Positions 35,991 through 44,250 of a stretch of DNA of 64,000 nucleotides are shown piece by piece. Origin of the DNA: Marvinbryantia formatexigens (GTDB taxonomy: Bacteria; Bacillota; Clostridia; Oscillospirales; Ruminococcaceae); assembly GCA_021771035.1 (NCBI GenBank), contig JAETPU010000012.1, positions 1 to 64,000 of the forward strand. The letters are read 5' to 3'. Position 1 is the first letter of the stretch, and each line of letters starts with the position of its first letter. The position numbers and the translations under genes were made by a program. The notes under the pieces are model-generated. The model did not search any database and was not told where the DNA came from. It saw only the letters and a list, made by a program, of their open reading frames with translations.

Positions 35991-36386
35991 ATGATCCTGC
36001 AATTGGATTTGTCCAGCACTATCCCCTTCTATGTACAGATCCGCAATCAAATCGTGTTGTGGATAAGCTCCGGAGAACTTCCGGCCGGGGAGGGCCTGCC
36101 CACGGTCCGGCAGCTGGCGGAGGATTTGGGCGTAAACACCATGACCGTCAGCAAGGCCTACACCCTTTTAAAAACCGAGGGATTTCTGGAGGGCGACCGG
36201 CGCCAGGGAGTCAGGGTGAAACAGCTGGGGCTCACCCCGGAATTCTGCCGCAAGCTGGAGGATGAGCTCTCCCTGCTGATTGCGGAGTCCAAGGTGCGGG
36301 GGATGAGCAAAGAAACCTTTGTCTCCCGGTGCGGCCAGCTGTTTGATGCGTCGTCGTTTTCAGCTATGCAGAAATCCATTGGCTGA
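35991..36386 (+). CDS. GntR family regulator, YtrA subfamily
   Basis: A 131-residue regulator with a winged helix (about 10-75: PFYVQIRNQIVLWISSGELP, then LPTVRQLAEDLGVNTMTVSKAY) and only a short C-terminal dimerisation helix, the YtrA type. YtrA regulators typically control neighbouring membrane-protein or ABC genes. Strong ribosome binding site GGAGG, 7 bp spacing. It is followed after 97 bp by the DUF5808 membrane protein, the likely target along with itself. Confidence 0.92.
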   Translation: MILQLDLSSTIPFYVQIRNQIVLWISSGELPAGEGLPTVRQLAEDLGVNTMTVSKAYTLLKTEGFLEGDRRQGVRVKQLGLTPEFCRKLEDELSLLIAESKVRGMSKETFVSRCGQLFDASSFSAMQKSIG

Positions 36387-36483
36387 GCAAACCTATTTCC
36401 CCTATCTTTTGTGCCCGCAATCCTCCCCCGCTCAGTTTCCCGGCATTGCGGCGGCACACACAAGGAAAGGAATCATCATAGCT

Positions 36484-37851
36484 ATGATTAATTTTATTCT
36501 TTTGGGTGTCGGAATTATTTTTCTGCTCTCCCTGCTGGCCACCAATCATACTGCCATTCGGCCCAGCCATGGGATTCTTTTGTCCGTTAGCCTGCCTTCG
36601 GACGCTCTGGCGGACAGGCAGACCAAGGAACTGGCCGGGCGCTACCGTAAAAGCAGCCGCCTGCTCCTGCTGGGATTTGCCGTCTTGCTCCCCGCCCTCT
36701 TTCTCCTTTCCGACTACCCTTCTCTGAGTATGCTGTTCCTCTTTGGCTGGATTACCCTGCTGATGGTGGCAAACGACAGGCTGATGGTCCGCTATATCCA
36801 CAAGCTGCTTTCCCTGAAAAAGCAGCGCGGCTGGCTGGTGAACCCAACGCTGGTGCGCAGAGCCGATCTGCGGCTGGCCCGGGAAAAGCCGAACCTGCCC
36901 CTGGGCTTTGGCTGGCTGATCCCCCCTATCCTCTTTTCCCTGCTACCGTTATTGTGGCCCATGGAAAACCACGCCGCCGTATGGCTCATTGTAGGCGTCA
37001 CCGAATTCACCCTGCTGCTGTGCCTGGTGCTGCGTTATGCGGCCTGCCATCTTCCCAACCGGGTGTACTCCCAAGATGAATCGGTCAACTTCGCGTGCAA
37101 CCGCATTCAAAAACGGATGAACACGCTTACCTGGATTCTGCTGGGGTTCATACAGAGCGTCACCTTCACTCCTCTGGCATGGCTTTTCCAGTCCCCGGAG
37201 ACTTTCAGCGGGTGGATGTTTCTGCTTATCGGTGTTAATCTGGCGGCCTCGCTGAGCGTCATCCTCCTGTGCCAGCGGCGGATCAAGCGGGTTCAGGAGA
37301 GCCTATTGCAGGGGCAGGAGGAATTTGTCTACACCGATGAGGATGAATACTGGAAAAACGGCGTGTATAATAACCCCAATGATGCCCGGGTCCTGGTGGA
37401 AAAACGGGTCGGCTACGGCTATACCTACAATATGGCCACCACCCGGGGACGCGTTATCACCTATTCCCTGCTGGGATTTGCCGCCTGTGTGGTGATCGGC
37501 GTCCTGATAATTTTGCTCCAAACGGATTTCGGCGCCATCTCCCTGAAGGTGGAAAATGGGACGGCCTCCATCAGCGCTCCGCTGTACCAGGCAAGCTTTC
37601 AGCTTCAGGATATCCAATCCGTTACCGAAATTACAGAGCTTCCCTCCGGCACCCGCACCAACGGCTCCTCCAGCCGCCTGCGCATGCTGGGGAATTTCAA
37701 CCTCCGGGAGTATGGACGGTGCAAAATCTTCGTGGAACGGGAAAACACCCCCTATCTGCTGATCCGCCTGGAGGATCTGTGTATCATCCTCAACGGCGCC
37801 ACACCCGAGCAGACCCAGGAGTACCGGCAGCTGCTGGGGCACCAGGACTAG
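36484..37851 (+). CDS. DUF5808-containing multi-pass membrane protein
   Basis: A 455-residue membrane protein with about seven to eight helices. In its C-terminal third it carries the DUF5808 signature DEYWKNGVYNNPNDARVLVE with KRVGYGYTYN, followed by a helix and a beta-rich extracytoplasmic tail resembling a PH-like domain. The open frame begins 55 codons earlier within the GntR gene region; I choose ATG 36484, which opens the first helix and has AAGGAAAGGA upstream. DUF5808 proteins are usually next to YtrA-type regulators, as here; function is unknown, perhaps envelope sensing. Confidence 0.75.
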   Translation: MINFILLGVGIIFLLSLLATNHTAIRPSHGILLSVSLPSDALADRQTKELAGRYRKSSRLLLLGFAVLLPALFLLSDYPSLSMLFLFGWITLLMVANDRLMVRYIHKLLSLKKQRGWLVNPTLVRRADLRLAREKPNLPLGFGWLIPPILFSLLPLLWPMENHAAVWLIVGVTEFTLLLCLVLRYAACHLPNRVYSQDESVNFACNRIQKRMNTLTWILLGFIQSVTFTPLAWLFQSPETFSGWMFLLIGVNLAASLSVILLCQRRIKRVQESLLQGQEEFVYTDEDEYWKNGVYNNPNDARVLVEKRVGYGYTYNMATTRGRVITYSLLGFAACVVIGVLIILLQTDFGAISLKVENGTASISAPLYQASFQLQDIQSVTEITELPSGTRTNGSSSRLRMLGNFNLREYGRCKIFVERENTPYLLIRLEDLCIILNGATPEQTQEYRQLLGHQD

Positions 37852-38184
37852 GTGCCGCTGAGGCACACTCTCCCGGCAGCCTTCGAAATACGAAGGTCAA
37901 ACAGCTTTACTCCCGCTTTGGAGAGCGAACTCCCTCCTAATTGCCGAAGCCGGGATAGTATCCAGCACTTTCCCACCGGCCAAGGCTGCCGACTATGCTC
38001 CATATGGCAAATACGAATCGCCAGATTGAGCCTGCCATGGTTTAAACTAAGCCGTCGCAGTCCCTGTATGAAAAATAAATTTCAGATTGATGGATTTTGT
38101 GGAAAAAAGCCGGCAGAAAATTGTCATTTTAAAATTCCTATGCTATAGTTATGGTAAATAAACCATCAAGAGGAGGAATTTAGC
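37852..38184. other. Intergenic region
   Basis: About 330 bp; the only recognisable element is the promoter at 38121-38149. Confidence 0.5.
38121..38149 (+). promoter_or_regulatory. Promoter of the first zinc-ribbon membrane protein
   Basis: -35 TTGTCA (38121-38126), 17-bp spacer, -10 TATAGT (38144-38149). Confidence 0.7.
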
Positions 38185-39276
38185 ATGGATTGTCCTTTCT
38201 GCGGCACCCCAAACAGCAGCGGCAAGTTTTGTACCAACTGCGGCACTCCCCTGCCTCAAGAAGAGGAGAGACAGACACCAGCCAACGGATCCTGGGAATC
38301 CACGGCTGCGGCCGGCGAACCCCCAGCCGCCGGACAGGCCCTTCAGGCACAGCCCGAGCCTACCCCAACAGAATCCGACCCGGCTCAAAACCAGCCGTTT
38401 TCTGTTTCCAATGAACCCTCAGAGGAAGCCTACAAGGCCCAACCTGCGGCTCCCCAAGGCCCCTCCGAGGATAATTCCGGATTCGGTCCCCAGCAGCCTG
38501 CGTCCCCTGTGGAGCCCGGCGCCTATCCGCAAACCTATTCCAGGGGTTCTCAGCCGCCCAATCCTCCCATTCCCCCTGCTGGCGCGGGCGCTTTTGGGAC
38601 GCCTCCACGGCGGCCCGTGCCTCCAAAGCCCAAAAAGAGCCTTGGCCTCATCATCACCTGTATTCTGTTGGGTGTGGCCTGCGCGCTCTCGTTCGCCTTT
38701 GCGGTTGCGGGGAATTTGAACGCCTTTCAGGTGCGGCAAAAGTTCTATGATGTACAGTCGAAGTGCTCTTCCCTGACCTCGGAAAATGAAGCGCTGTCCC
38801 AGGAGCTGGATGCTATGGAATCGCAGAGCAGCACCTCCGGCAGCCAGGATACCTATAAAATCGCCCAGGCGGGGGATACGCTCTTTTTGTATCCTGCACA
38901 GTGGCTTCCCTACGATACGGAAAGCAGCACCATTTATAACATTGGGGACGACAAAACTATGAACACGGTTGTGCAGGATCTCTCCGACTACGAAGGCTAT
39001 TCCCTGGAATTTGCCGCTCCCTTTATTGTTCAGGGAATTGAAAAAAACGATGCTGAGGTCCAGCACTATGAAAAGGAAACTATCGGCGATCTGGACACCA
39101 TCCACGTTTATTTTACGATGAATGTGGACTCCGGGGCCTTTGTGGATGCACAGGCGTACCTGTTCTCTCAGGGTGACTATATGATTTTGCTCACCTTTGG
39201 ACAAGTGGATCAGATCGAGAGCGATTTTGAAGAGCAAATTCGAACTATCCTCAAAAGTGTCACCCAAAAGGCTTGA
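38185..39276 (+). CDS. Zinc-ribbon, single-pass membrane protein (paralogue 1)
   Basis: A 363-residue protein: an N-terminal zinc ribbon MDCPFCGTPN...CTNCG (residues 1-20), a long Pro/Gln/Ala-rich disordered linker (about 25-148), one membrane helix (about 151-175), a short coiled coil, and an extracytoplasmic beta-rich domain of about 160 residues. The zinc ribbon lies inside and the globular domain outside, a layout seen in many clostridial envelope proteins of unknown role. RBS GAGGAGG. The next gene encodes a shorter paralogue with the same architecture. Confidence 0.75.
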   Translation: MDCPFCGTPNSSGKFCTNCGTPLPQEEERQTPANGSWESTAAAGEPPAAGQALQAQPEPTPTESDPAQNQPFSVSNEPSEEAYKAQPAAPQGPSEDNSGFGPQQPASPVEPGAYPQTYSRGSQPPNPPIPPAGAGAFGTPPRRPVPPKPKKSLGLIITCILLGVACALSFAFAVAGNLNAFQVRQKFYDVQSKCSSLTSENEALSQELDAMESQSSTSGSQDTYKIAQAGDTLFLYPAQWLPYDTESSTIYNIGDDKTMNTVVQDLSDYEGYSLEFAAPFIVQGIEKNDAEVQHYEKETIGDLDTIHVYFTMNVDSGAFVDAQAYLFSQGDYMILLTFGQVDQIESDFEEQIRTILKSVTQKA

Positions 39277-39540
39277 AACTGGGCGTATTTCCAGTACTGA
39301 ATTGAAAAGAGGCAGTTAGGAGGCGTTTCGGTTCTCCGCTGTTTCTTAACATTTTGCTTTTATATGAGTAGTATTTTTACTACACGAGAAAAAACGCCGG
39401 GATTATTGGTACAGGCACCAAGCAAGGATGCGAATTCAAGCGCGGAAGAGGTAACTGACAATTTCGGAATATAACCCATTCTTCGGATAGTTCCACAGTG
39501 CAGCCCTAATTATGAATAAATCGTAAAGGAGAAATTTTAC

Positions 39541-40410
39541 ATGGATTGTCCTTTCTGTGGCACTCCAAATCAGGAAAAGGAGGTTTGTTCCGCTTGTGGT
39601 CAGGCTCTCCCGGGAAGCAACCAATCGGCAGCACGGTTCTCTCCAGGAGCATCCTCATCTTCCTTGACTCAGAAGGTATCCCCGGAAAGTCAAGTGACCG
39701 GTGAAACCTCCTACCCTGGTTCTAATAGTTTTAATCCTGCCTCATCCTCATTGGCTCCCGTATCAGCACGTCCGTCAAAATGGCCTATCATAACCTGTAT
39801 TGTTCTGGCTGTGAATACAGTTATCTTATTAGTTCTTGCTGTTCTTGGAACTGTATCAGCCTTTCATTTACAGAAACAACTTTCACAAACTCAGGCAGAG
39901 TACTCCTCTCTTGAGTCCGGTATGGCATCTCTGCAAGAGGAAAATGATACGCTGAAACTGAAGCCAAACTGCAAAATAGGTCAAATTGGAAATCTTTTCT
40001 TTTTGTACCCGAATTCTTGGGAAATGACACCGTCCAAAGACTCTGAGCTCTCAAGAACCTACACAGCAGACAGCAACAATAAAATGATAACTTTAAATTG
40101 CACCCATCGTGATTCCAATGCTTACCAAACAATTGACTACTATGTTACAGATTTCGTACAAGGACTGGAAAAAAACAATTGGTACTCCCTTTTTCAGACA
40201 AAGGTTAACATCGCTGGAATCGACATGATCCAAGTGAACTGCAAGAGAATGACAACTGTAAATCCAACAGAAGTAGATTCTAGACATTATCTATTCTTCC
40301 ATGACGGCTATCTGTTTTATTTTATATTTTGCCAATATGAAACAGAAATAGATAGTACCTACGATAGTCAAATCACGCAGTTCCTGGAAAGCCTCTCACA
40401 GGAGCCATGA
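39541..40410 (+). CDS. Zinc-ribbon, single-pass membrane protein (paralogue 2)
   Basis: A 289-residue paralogue of the gene at 38185. The first ten residues (MDCPFCGTPN) are identical and the second Cys pair is CSACG. The linker is shorter and Ser-rich, the membrane helix falls at about 80-103, and a coiled coil precedes the outer domain, which aligns with paralogue 1 from KIxQxGxxLFLYPxxW onward. The codon use is visibly more AT-rich than in the first copy, so the two have diverged or one arrived separately. RBS AAAGGAGA. Two hairpins follow the stop. Confidence 0.75.
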   Translation: MDCPFCGTPNQEKEVCSACGQALPGSNQSAARFSPGASSSSLTQKVSPESQVTGETSYPGSNSFNPASSSLAPVSARPSKWPIITCIVLAVNTVILLVLAVLGTVSAFHLQKQLSQTQAEYSSLESGMASLQEENDTLKLKPNCKIGQIGNLFFLYPNSWEMTPSKDSELSRTYTADSNNKMITLNCTHRDSNAYQTIDYYVTDFVQGLEKNNWYSLFQTKVNIAGIDMIQVNCKRMTTVNPTEVDSRHYLFFHDGYLFYFIFCQYETEIDSTYDSQITQFLESLSQEP

Positions 40411-40462
40411 GGAGCCAATCTTATCCAAGTATTCAAAGCATAGGGTTTCAGGCTCCTTTTCT
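40410..40462 (+). terminator. Hairpin after zinc-ribbon paralogue 2
   Basis: AGGAGCC/GGCTCCT stem with a long loop followed by TTTTCT; weaker than the next hairpin. Confidence 0.45.
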
Positions 40463-40492
40463 CTATCGCCTACAGTGAATTTTTTAGTAACC

Positions 40493-40532
40493 CCCCGGAC
40501 AGTTCCAATTGGATATTGTCCGGGGCATTTTT
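40493..40532 (+). terminator. Terminator after zinc-ribbon paralogue 2
   Basis: CCCCGGACA/TGTCCGGGG stem followed by CATTTTTA, between two converging genes. Confidence 0.75.
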
Positions 40533-40588
40533 ATGAGATATAACTTCTACATTGCTCTGCCATTTGTTCACCCAATTCCAGCAATTAC

Positions 40589-41164
40589 TTATTCCCCACA
40601 CTCAGGGCACACCTCTTGCAGCTTGGCCCTGAGGCTCAGAAAGTCCTCCATTGCCGCGGGCTTATTGCCGGGGTTTCGCAGCAGCGCCGCCGGATGGAAG
40701 GTTCCCATCATCCAGGTTCCATTTTTAAGGATCCACTGCCCATGCTCCTTAGTCACCTTAAAGTCCTCCCGCAAAAGGCGGATAGCGGCAATCCTGCCCA
40801 GGCAGACAATCAGTTTAGGACGCATGATAGCCACCTGGCCGCGCAGATATCCCAGGCATTGCTGTGTTTCCTCGGGGAGCGGATCCCGGTTCTGAGGAGG
40901 CCGGCATTTCACCATATTGGTGATGTATACCTCCCGTTCCCGGCTAAGCCCAACAGCATCCAGCATTTTATCCAGCAGCTGCCCGGCGCGCCCCACAAAA
41001 GGGATCCCCTGCAAGTCCTCATTTTCCCCGGGGCCTTCCCCAATCAGCATAATCGGGGCGGTCTGGCTGCCCGTTCCAAACACAACATTGGTCCGGGTTT
41101 TGCATAAATCACATCGCTGGCACTGCAGGCACTCCTGCTGCAGCTGTTCCATGGTCTGTTTCAT
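40589..41164 (-). CDS. Family 4 uracil-DNA glycosylase
   Basis: A 191-residue iron-sulfur UDG. The N-terminal CLQCQRCDLCKTR supplies the first Cys ligands, GEGPGENEDLQGIPFVGRAGQLLD contains the active-site loop, VKCRPPQNRDP is the middle motif and GTFHPAALLR the C-terminal His motif. It removes uracil from DNA as the first step of base excision repair. The C-terminus ends CPECGE. RBS AAAGGATT. Monocistronic. Confidence 0.93.
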   Translation of the reverse strand: MKQTMEQLQQECLQCQRCDLCKTRTNVVFGTGSQTAPIMLIGEGPGENEDLQGIPFVGRAGQLLDKMLDAVGLSREREVYITNMVKCRPPQNRDPLPEETQQCLGYLRGQVAIMRPKLIVCLGRIAAIRLLREDFKVTKEHGQWILKNGTWMMGTFHPAALLRNPGNKPAAMEDFLSLRAKLQEVCPECGE

Positions 41165-41285
41165 ATCTGATAAATCCTTTCTTTTCCTCTGGGGCCCAAT
41201 CTCAGTTTACTGGATATTTCCCTGCTATCCAGGCTCTTTCCCTTGCTCCTTCTTTCGTGATAAAGGCTCGGTATTCTTTTTTATT

Positions 41286-41477
41286 AAAGAAATCCGCTTC
41301 CCTCAACTTTGAAGAAGCCTGGTCCCTTTCTGTGGAAAGGGCAGACGCTGTGCATCTGAGGACTTCTTCCGGACCCTAATGTAGCGCGTTAGGGCTGATT
41401 CCCGCGTTACAAAAAACAGCATCCCACCATCTGCCGGGTTCGCAAGAAATGTAATACTGTTTTTTATTGCATCAAAG
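41286..41477 (+). repeat. Structured repeat family B, copy 2
   Basis: Four stem-loops in order: CCCTTTC-tgtg-GAAAGGG, CAGACGC with GCATCTG, CCCTAA...TTAGGG, and AAAAAACAG...CTGTTTTTT, closing with ATTGCATCAAAGG. Tandem with copy 3. Confidence 0.85.
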
Positions 41478-41645
41478 GAAATCCGCTTCCCTCAACTTTG
41501 AAAAGGTTCGGCCTTTTTCTGTGAAAAGGGCAGACGCTGTGCGCCTGAGGACTTCTTCCGGACCCTAACGCAGCGCGTTAGGGTTGATTCCCGCGTAACA
41601 AAAAACAGCATCCCACCAGAAACATGATACTGTTTTTTATTATAA
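41474..41645 (+). repeat. Structured repeat family B, copy 3
   Basis: Same four stems, with GCCTTTT/GAAAAGGGC in the first, CAGACGC/GCGCCTG in the second, and a shortened terminal loop. Ends at TTTTTTATTATAAC. Confidence 0.85.
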
Positions 41646-41711
41646 CAAACCTCCGACCGTCTGACAACGAGAAAGACAGACGCAAATTTTGCCCAAAGTC
41701 TCTGTCAAGCC

Positions 41712-41740
41712 TTGCATAATACTGGCGAAACGATTACAAT
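41712..41740 (+). promoter_or_regulatory. Promoter of pduL
   Basis: -35 TTGCAT (41712-41717), 17-bp spacer, -10 TACAAT (41735-41740). Confidence 0.7.
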
Positions 41741-41763
41741 AAAGGTAGTCCAAGTGGATGATG

Positions 41764-41838
41764 CAGAGGCTGCTCCGGCTGGTTCGGCTGCCTCTGGACG
41801 CCCTGTATGACCGCTTCCGGCGTCCGCGGTCAAACAGG
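41764..41838 (+). promoter_or_regulatory. Structured 5' leader of pduL
   Basis: A stem CAGAGGC (41764-41770)/GCCTCTG (41790-41796) is followed by two overlapping, mutually exclusive stems: GGACGCC (41796-41802)/GGCGTCC (41819-41825) and a 12-bp stem CCTGT-a-TGACCGC (41802-41814)/GCGGTCA-a-ACAGG (41826-41838). Not a riboswitch family I recognise. Confidence 0.45.
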
Positions 41839-41879
41839 CCGCTTTAAGAATTGAATACGCCGGAGAAGTAGGTGTAATT

Positions 41880-42449
41880 ATGTCGAAAGTATTGGTAGAA
41901 ACCTCCGCCCGTCATCTCCACGTCACCCAGGAGCACCTGGAAATTCTGTTTGGCGCTGGCGCACAGCTGACTGTAAAGAAAATGCTCTCCCAGCCCGGAC
42001 AGTTTGCCAGCGAGCAGAAGGTGACGGTTGTTGGACCGAAATCGTCCATGAATATGTCCATCCTGGGCCCGGTGCGCAAGGACACTCAGGTTGAGGTCTC
42101 CCTCACTGACGCCCGTTCTCTGGGGCTGTCCGCTCCCATCCGTGAGTCCGGCGATATTGCCGGCAGTGCTCCCTGCAAGCTGGTAGGCCCCTGCGGAGAG
42201 GTTGAAATCGCCCAGGGCGTTATTGCGGCCAAGCGCCATATCCACACCACTCCCAAAGAGGCCGCTGAGATGGGGCTCTCCGACAAACAGATTGTCAGTG
42301 TGAAAATTGAAACTCCCGAGCGTTCCCTCACCTTCGGCGATGTGGTGGTCCGCGTCAGCGAATCCTATGCTACCGCCATGCATATCGATACCGATGAATC
42401 CAATGCCGCCGGATGTTCCGGTGAGGTATACGGTGAAATTATTCAATAA
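41880..42449 (+). CDS. pduL: Phosphate propanoyltransferase/acetyltransferase, PduL type
   Basis: A 189-residue protein with the two-domain beta-barrel PduL fold. The zinc-binding motif pairs are visible: SARHLHVTQEHLEILFGAG near the N-terminus and AKRHIHTTPKEAAEMGL in the second half, and VVRVSESYATAMHIDTDE near the end. It interconverts acyl-CoA and acyl-phosphate, giving acetyl-phosphate for ATP formation. There is no microcompartment gene around it and no encapsulation peptide at the N-terminus, so it probably serves as the housekeeping Pta replacement. Promoter and structured leader upstream; terminator at 42582-42623. Confidence 0.93.
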   Translation: MSKVLVETSARHLHVTQEHLEILFGAGAQLTVKKMLSQPGQFASEQKVTVVGPKSSMNMSILGPVRKDTQVEVSLTDARSLGLSAPIRESGDIAGSAPCKLVGPCGEVEIAQGVIAAKRHIHTTPKEAAEMGLSDKQIVSVKIETPERSLTFGDVVVRVSESYATAMHIDTDESNAAGCSGEVYGEIIQ

Positions 42450-42463
42450 CTGACCGTGATACA

Positions 42464-42486
42464 ATATTCGCGTGGAACGCGAATAT
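42464..42486. repeat. Palindrome after pduL
   Basis: Perfect inverted repeat ATATTCGCGT-gga-ACGCGAATAT, no T-run. Confidence 0.6.
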
Positions 42487-42492
42487 CTCGGA

Positions 42493-42547
42493 GTTTTGCT
42501 TGCCAGCCAACAACGGCTGGCATTCAGCCAAGGCTGAACCGCAAAAC
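42493..42547. ncRNA. Perfect three-way-junction element
   Basis: Closing stem GTTTTGC (42493-42499)/GCAAAAC (42541-42547) encloses two hairpins: GCCAGCC-aacaac-GGCTGGC (42502-42521) and TTCAGCC-aa-GGCTGAA (42523-42538). All three stems are perfect. Not a family I recognise; it could be a 3'UTR element or a small RNA on either strand. Confidence 0.4.
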
Positions 42548-42581
42548 ATCCCAGTTGGTTCCAAATTTGCGATACTACATC

Positions 42582-42623
42582 AGCAGCCAGGCCGGGAAAT
42601 CTCCCAGCCTGGCTGCTTTTTCT
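42582..42623 (+). terminator. Terminator of pduL
   Basis: AGCAGCCAGGC/GCCTGGCTGCT stem followed by TTTTTCT. Confidence 0.85.
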
Positions 42624-42798
42624 ATCGTTTCTTGCAGTCCCCCCGCGGCAAGGCTTTCCCACCTGCCTATTCGTTCCTGCAAAAGCTTTTTGGACGTCGT
42701 GGCAGTCAAGAGGCCCCATTCTTGGCTTTCCAGGAGGATTTGGTCACATTTTGCAGGGGTGAGGTCTCATTTCCACAAAAAACTGTCTTGAAACTATG

Positions 42799-42842
42799 CA
42801 GCAGGGGCTCAGCCGGCAATGTCCGGCTGAGCCCCTGCTTTG
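42799..42842 (-). terminator. Terminator of the oadB operon
   Basis: A 17-bp perfect stem (AGCAGGGGCTCAGCCGG and complement). The T-run is short on both strands, but the stem lies 10 bp past the OadG-like stop. Confidence 0.65.
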
Positions 42843-42851
42843 TACAACCCT

Positions 42852-42995
42852 TTACTGGTTATTCTGTTTTTTCCCTGTCAATACCGTCATGATTTTGACG
42901 GAAAGCATAATCGTGAGGATGACGATAAAAATACCCGCCATCCCATATCCCATAATGGGAAGCGTATTCAAAAAGGCCCCAAAATCCAGATGCAT
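42852..42995 (-). CDS. OadG-like small membrane subunit
   Basis: A 47-residue protein found by direct translation: MHLDFGAFLNTLPIMGYG, then one membrane helix (MAGIFIVILTIMLSVKIM) and a polar tail. Size, topology and its position after oadB fit the small gamma-type subunits (OadG/MmdD group) that anchor Na+-translocating decarboxylases. It lacks the long Ala/Pro linker of classic OadG, so it is a minimal version. AAAGGA lies about 11 bp upstream of the ATG. The gene starts 136 bp after the oadB stop and is followed by the terminator at 42799-42842. Confidence 0.65.
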   Translation of the reverse strand: MHLDFGAFLNTLPIMGYGMAGIFIVILTIMLSVKIMTVLTGKKQNNQ

Positions 42996-43131
42996 AACAT
43001 TGACCATCCTTTCCGGAATTGTGCCGGTTTCCCTTTTTGCAGATTACAATTTCTGCGGATTCCGGCGGCACAAAGTACAAGGCTGAAAGCACGCTTTCAA
43101 ACCAGTGTCCTCTCCCGATCTGTTCCTATCT

Positions 43132-44250
43132 TTATATCAGCGCCAGCAGCAAGCCGCCTGCAATGACAGAGGCAATCTGTCCGGCAACATTTGCTCCCAC
43201 CGCGTGCATCAGCAGGAAGTTCTGAGGATCCTCTTTCAGGCCCATCTTATTGATAACACGTGCGGACATGGGGAACGCGGAGATACCGGCGGCGCCCACC
43301 ATAGGGTTAATTTTATTTTTGGAGAACAAATTCATGAATTTCGCCAGAAGCACGCCGCCCACCGTATCAAACACGAAGGCGACCAGGCCAAGGCCCATAA
43401 TCAATAGGGTAGCCGGATTCAGGAAGGAGTCCGCCTGCATCTTGGTGGCAATCGTCAGTCCCAGCAGCAGCGTGATGAGATTGGCCAGCACCTTTTGCGC
43501 GGTCTCGGAAAGGCTGTTAAGCACACCGCATTCCCGCAGCAGATTTCCGAACATCAAGAACCCGATGAGGGCCACGGAGCGCGGGGCAACTACACCCGCA
43601 ATGATGGTGATAACAATGGGGAACAGAATTCTGGTGGTCTTGGAGACCTCCCTCTGCACATAGGGCATCTTAATGCAGCGTTCTTTTTTGGTGGTAATCA
43701 TCCGGATAACGGCGGGCTGCACAATGGGCACCAGCGCCATATACGAATAGGCCGCCACCACAATGGCGCCGATATAGTTGGATTTCAGGAAGTTCGCCAC
43801 AAAAATCGAGGTGGGGCCGTCCGCCGCACCAATGATAGCGATGGAGGCGGCATCCTTCATCTCAAAACCGAACAGGCTTGCAACGCTCAGTGTGAAAAAA
43901 ATACCAAACTGCGCACCGGCTCCAAACAGCAGCATTTTAGGATTGGACAGCAGCGGGCCGAAATCGATCATGGCTCCAATTCCAATAAACAGAAGCAGCG
44001 GGAACAGTTCATTGGCAATTCCTGCCCCAAACAGGACATCGATTGGCCCCTGCTCCAGCACACCGTCCACAAACTGGTTGACCGCGCCGGAAAACGGCAG
44101 GTTTACCAAGATGGCGCCGAATCCCATGGGCAGCAGCAAAGACGGCTCCATATCCTTCTTAATTGCCAGCCAGATGAGCAATCCGCCAATCACCCACATG
44201 ACAACCTGCTGCCAGGTGATATTCAGCAGATTTTCGAATAACACTCCCAC
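43132..44250 (-). CDS. oadB: Na+-translocating decarboxylase subunit beta
   Basis: A 372-residue membrane protein with about ten helices, of the OadB/GcdB/MmdB family. Signature segments are DFGPLLSNPKMLLFGAGAQFGIF with the essential Asp, and GAADGPTSIFVANFL. It couples decarboxylation of a carboxybiotin to Na+ export. No carboxyltransferase or biotin carrier is in the window, so the acid decarboxylated (oxaloacetate, glutaconyl-CoA or methylmalonyl-CoA) cannot be stated. It starts with GTG, with AAGGAGG 7 bp upstream. Expression is predicted to depend on the yybP-ykoY riboswitch at 44408-44542. Its pumped Na+ could drive the Na+-type ATP synthase at 24-31 kb. Confidence 0.93.
   Translation of the reverse strand: MGVLFENLLNITWQQVVMWVIGGLLIWLAIKKDMEPSLLLPMGFGAILVNLPFSGAVNQFVDGVLEQGPIDVLFGAGIANELFPLLLFIGIGAMIDFGPLLSNPKMLLFGAGAQFGIFFTLSVASLFGFEMKDAASIAIIGAADGPTSIFVANFLKSNYIGAIVVAAYSYMALVPIVQPAVIRMITTKKERCIKMPYVQREVSKTTRILFPIVITIIAGVVAPRSVALIGFLMFGNLLRECGVLNSLSETAQKVLANLITLLLGLTIATKMQADSFLNPATLLIMGLGLVAFVFDTVGGVLLAKFMNLFSKNKINPMVGAAGISAFPMSARVINKMGLKEDPQNFLLMHAVGANVAGQIASVIAGGLLLALI

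Larger units (their letters stand above)
41165..41879. other. Intergenic region with tandem family B repeats and pduL leader
   Basis: About 715 bp without a gene: family B copies 2 and 3, the pduL promoter and its structured leader. Confidence 0.7.
42450..42851. other. Intergenic region with structured RNA elements
   Basis: About 400 bp between converging genes, holding a palindrome (42464-42486), a three-way-junction sequence (42493-42547) and two terminators. Confidence 0.6.

Noticed and set aside
41764-41879. Glutamine-riboswitch idea for the pduL leader, because GAAGTAGG occurs before the start codon
   Set aside because: The rest of the glnA/downstream-peptide consensus is missing and the gene is unrelated to nitrogen metabolism.
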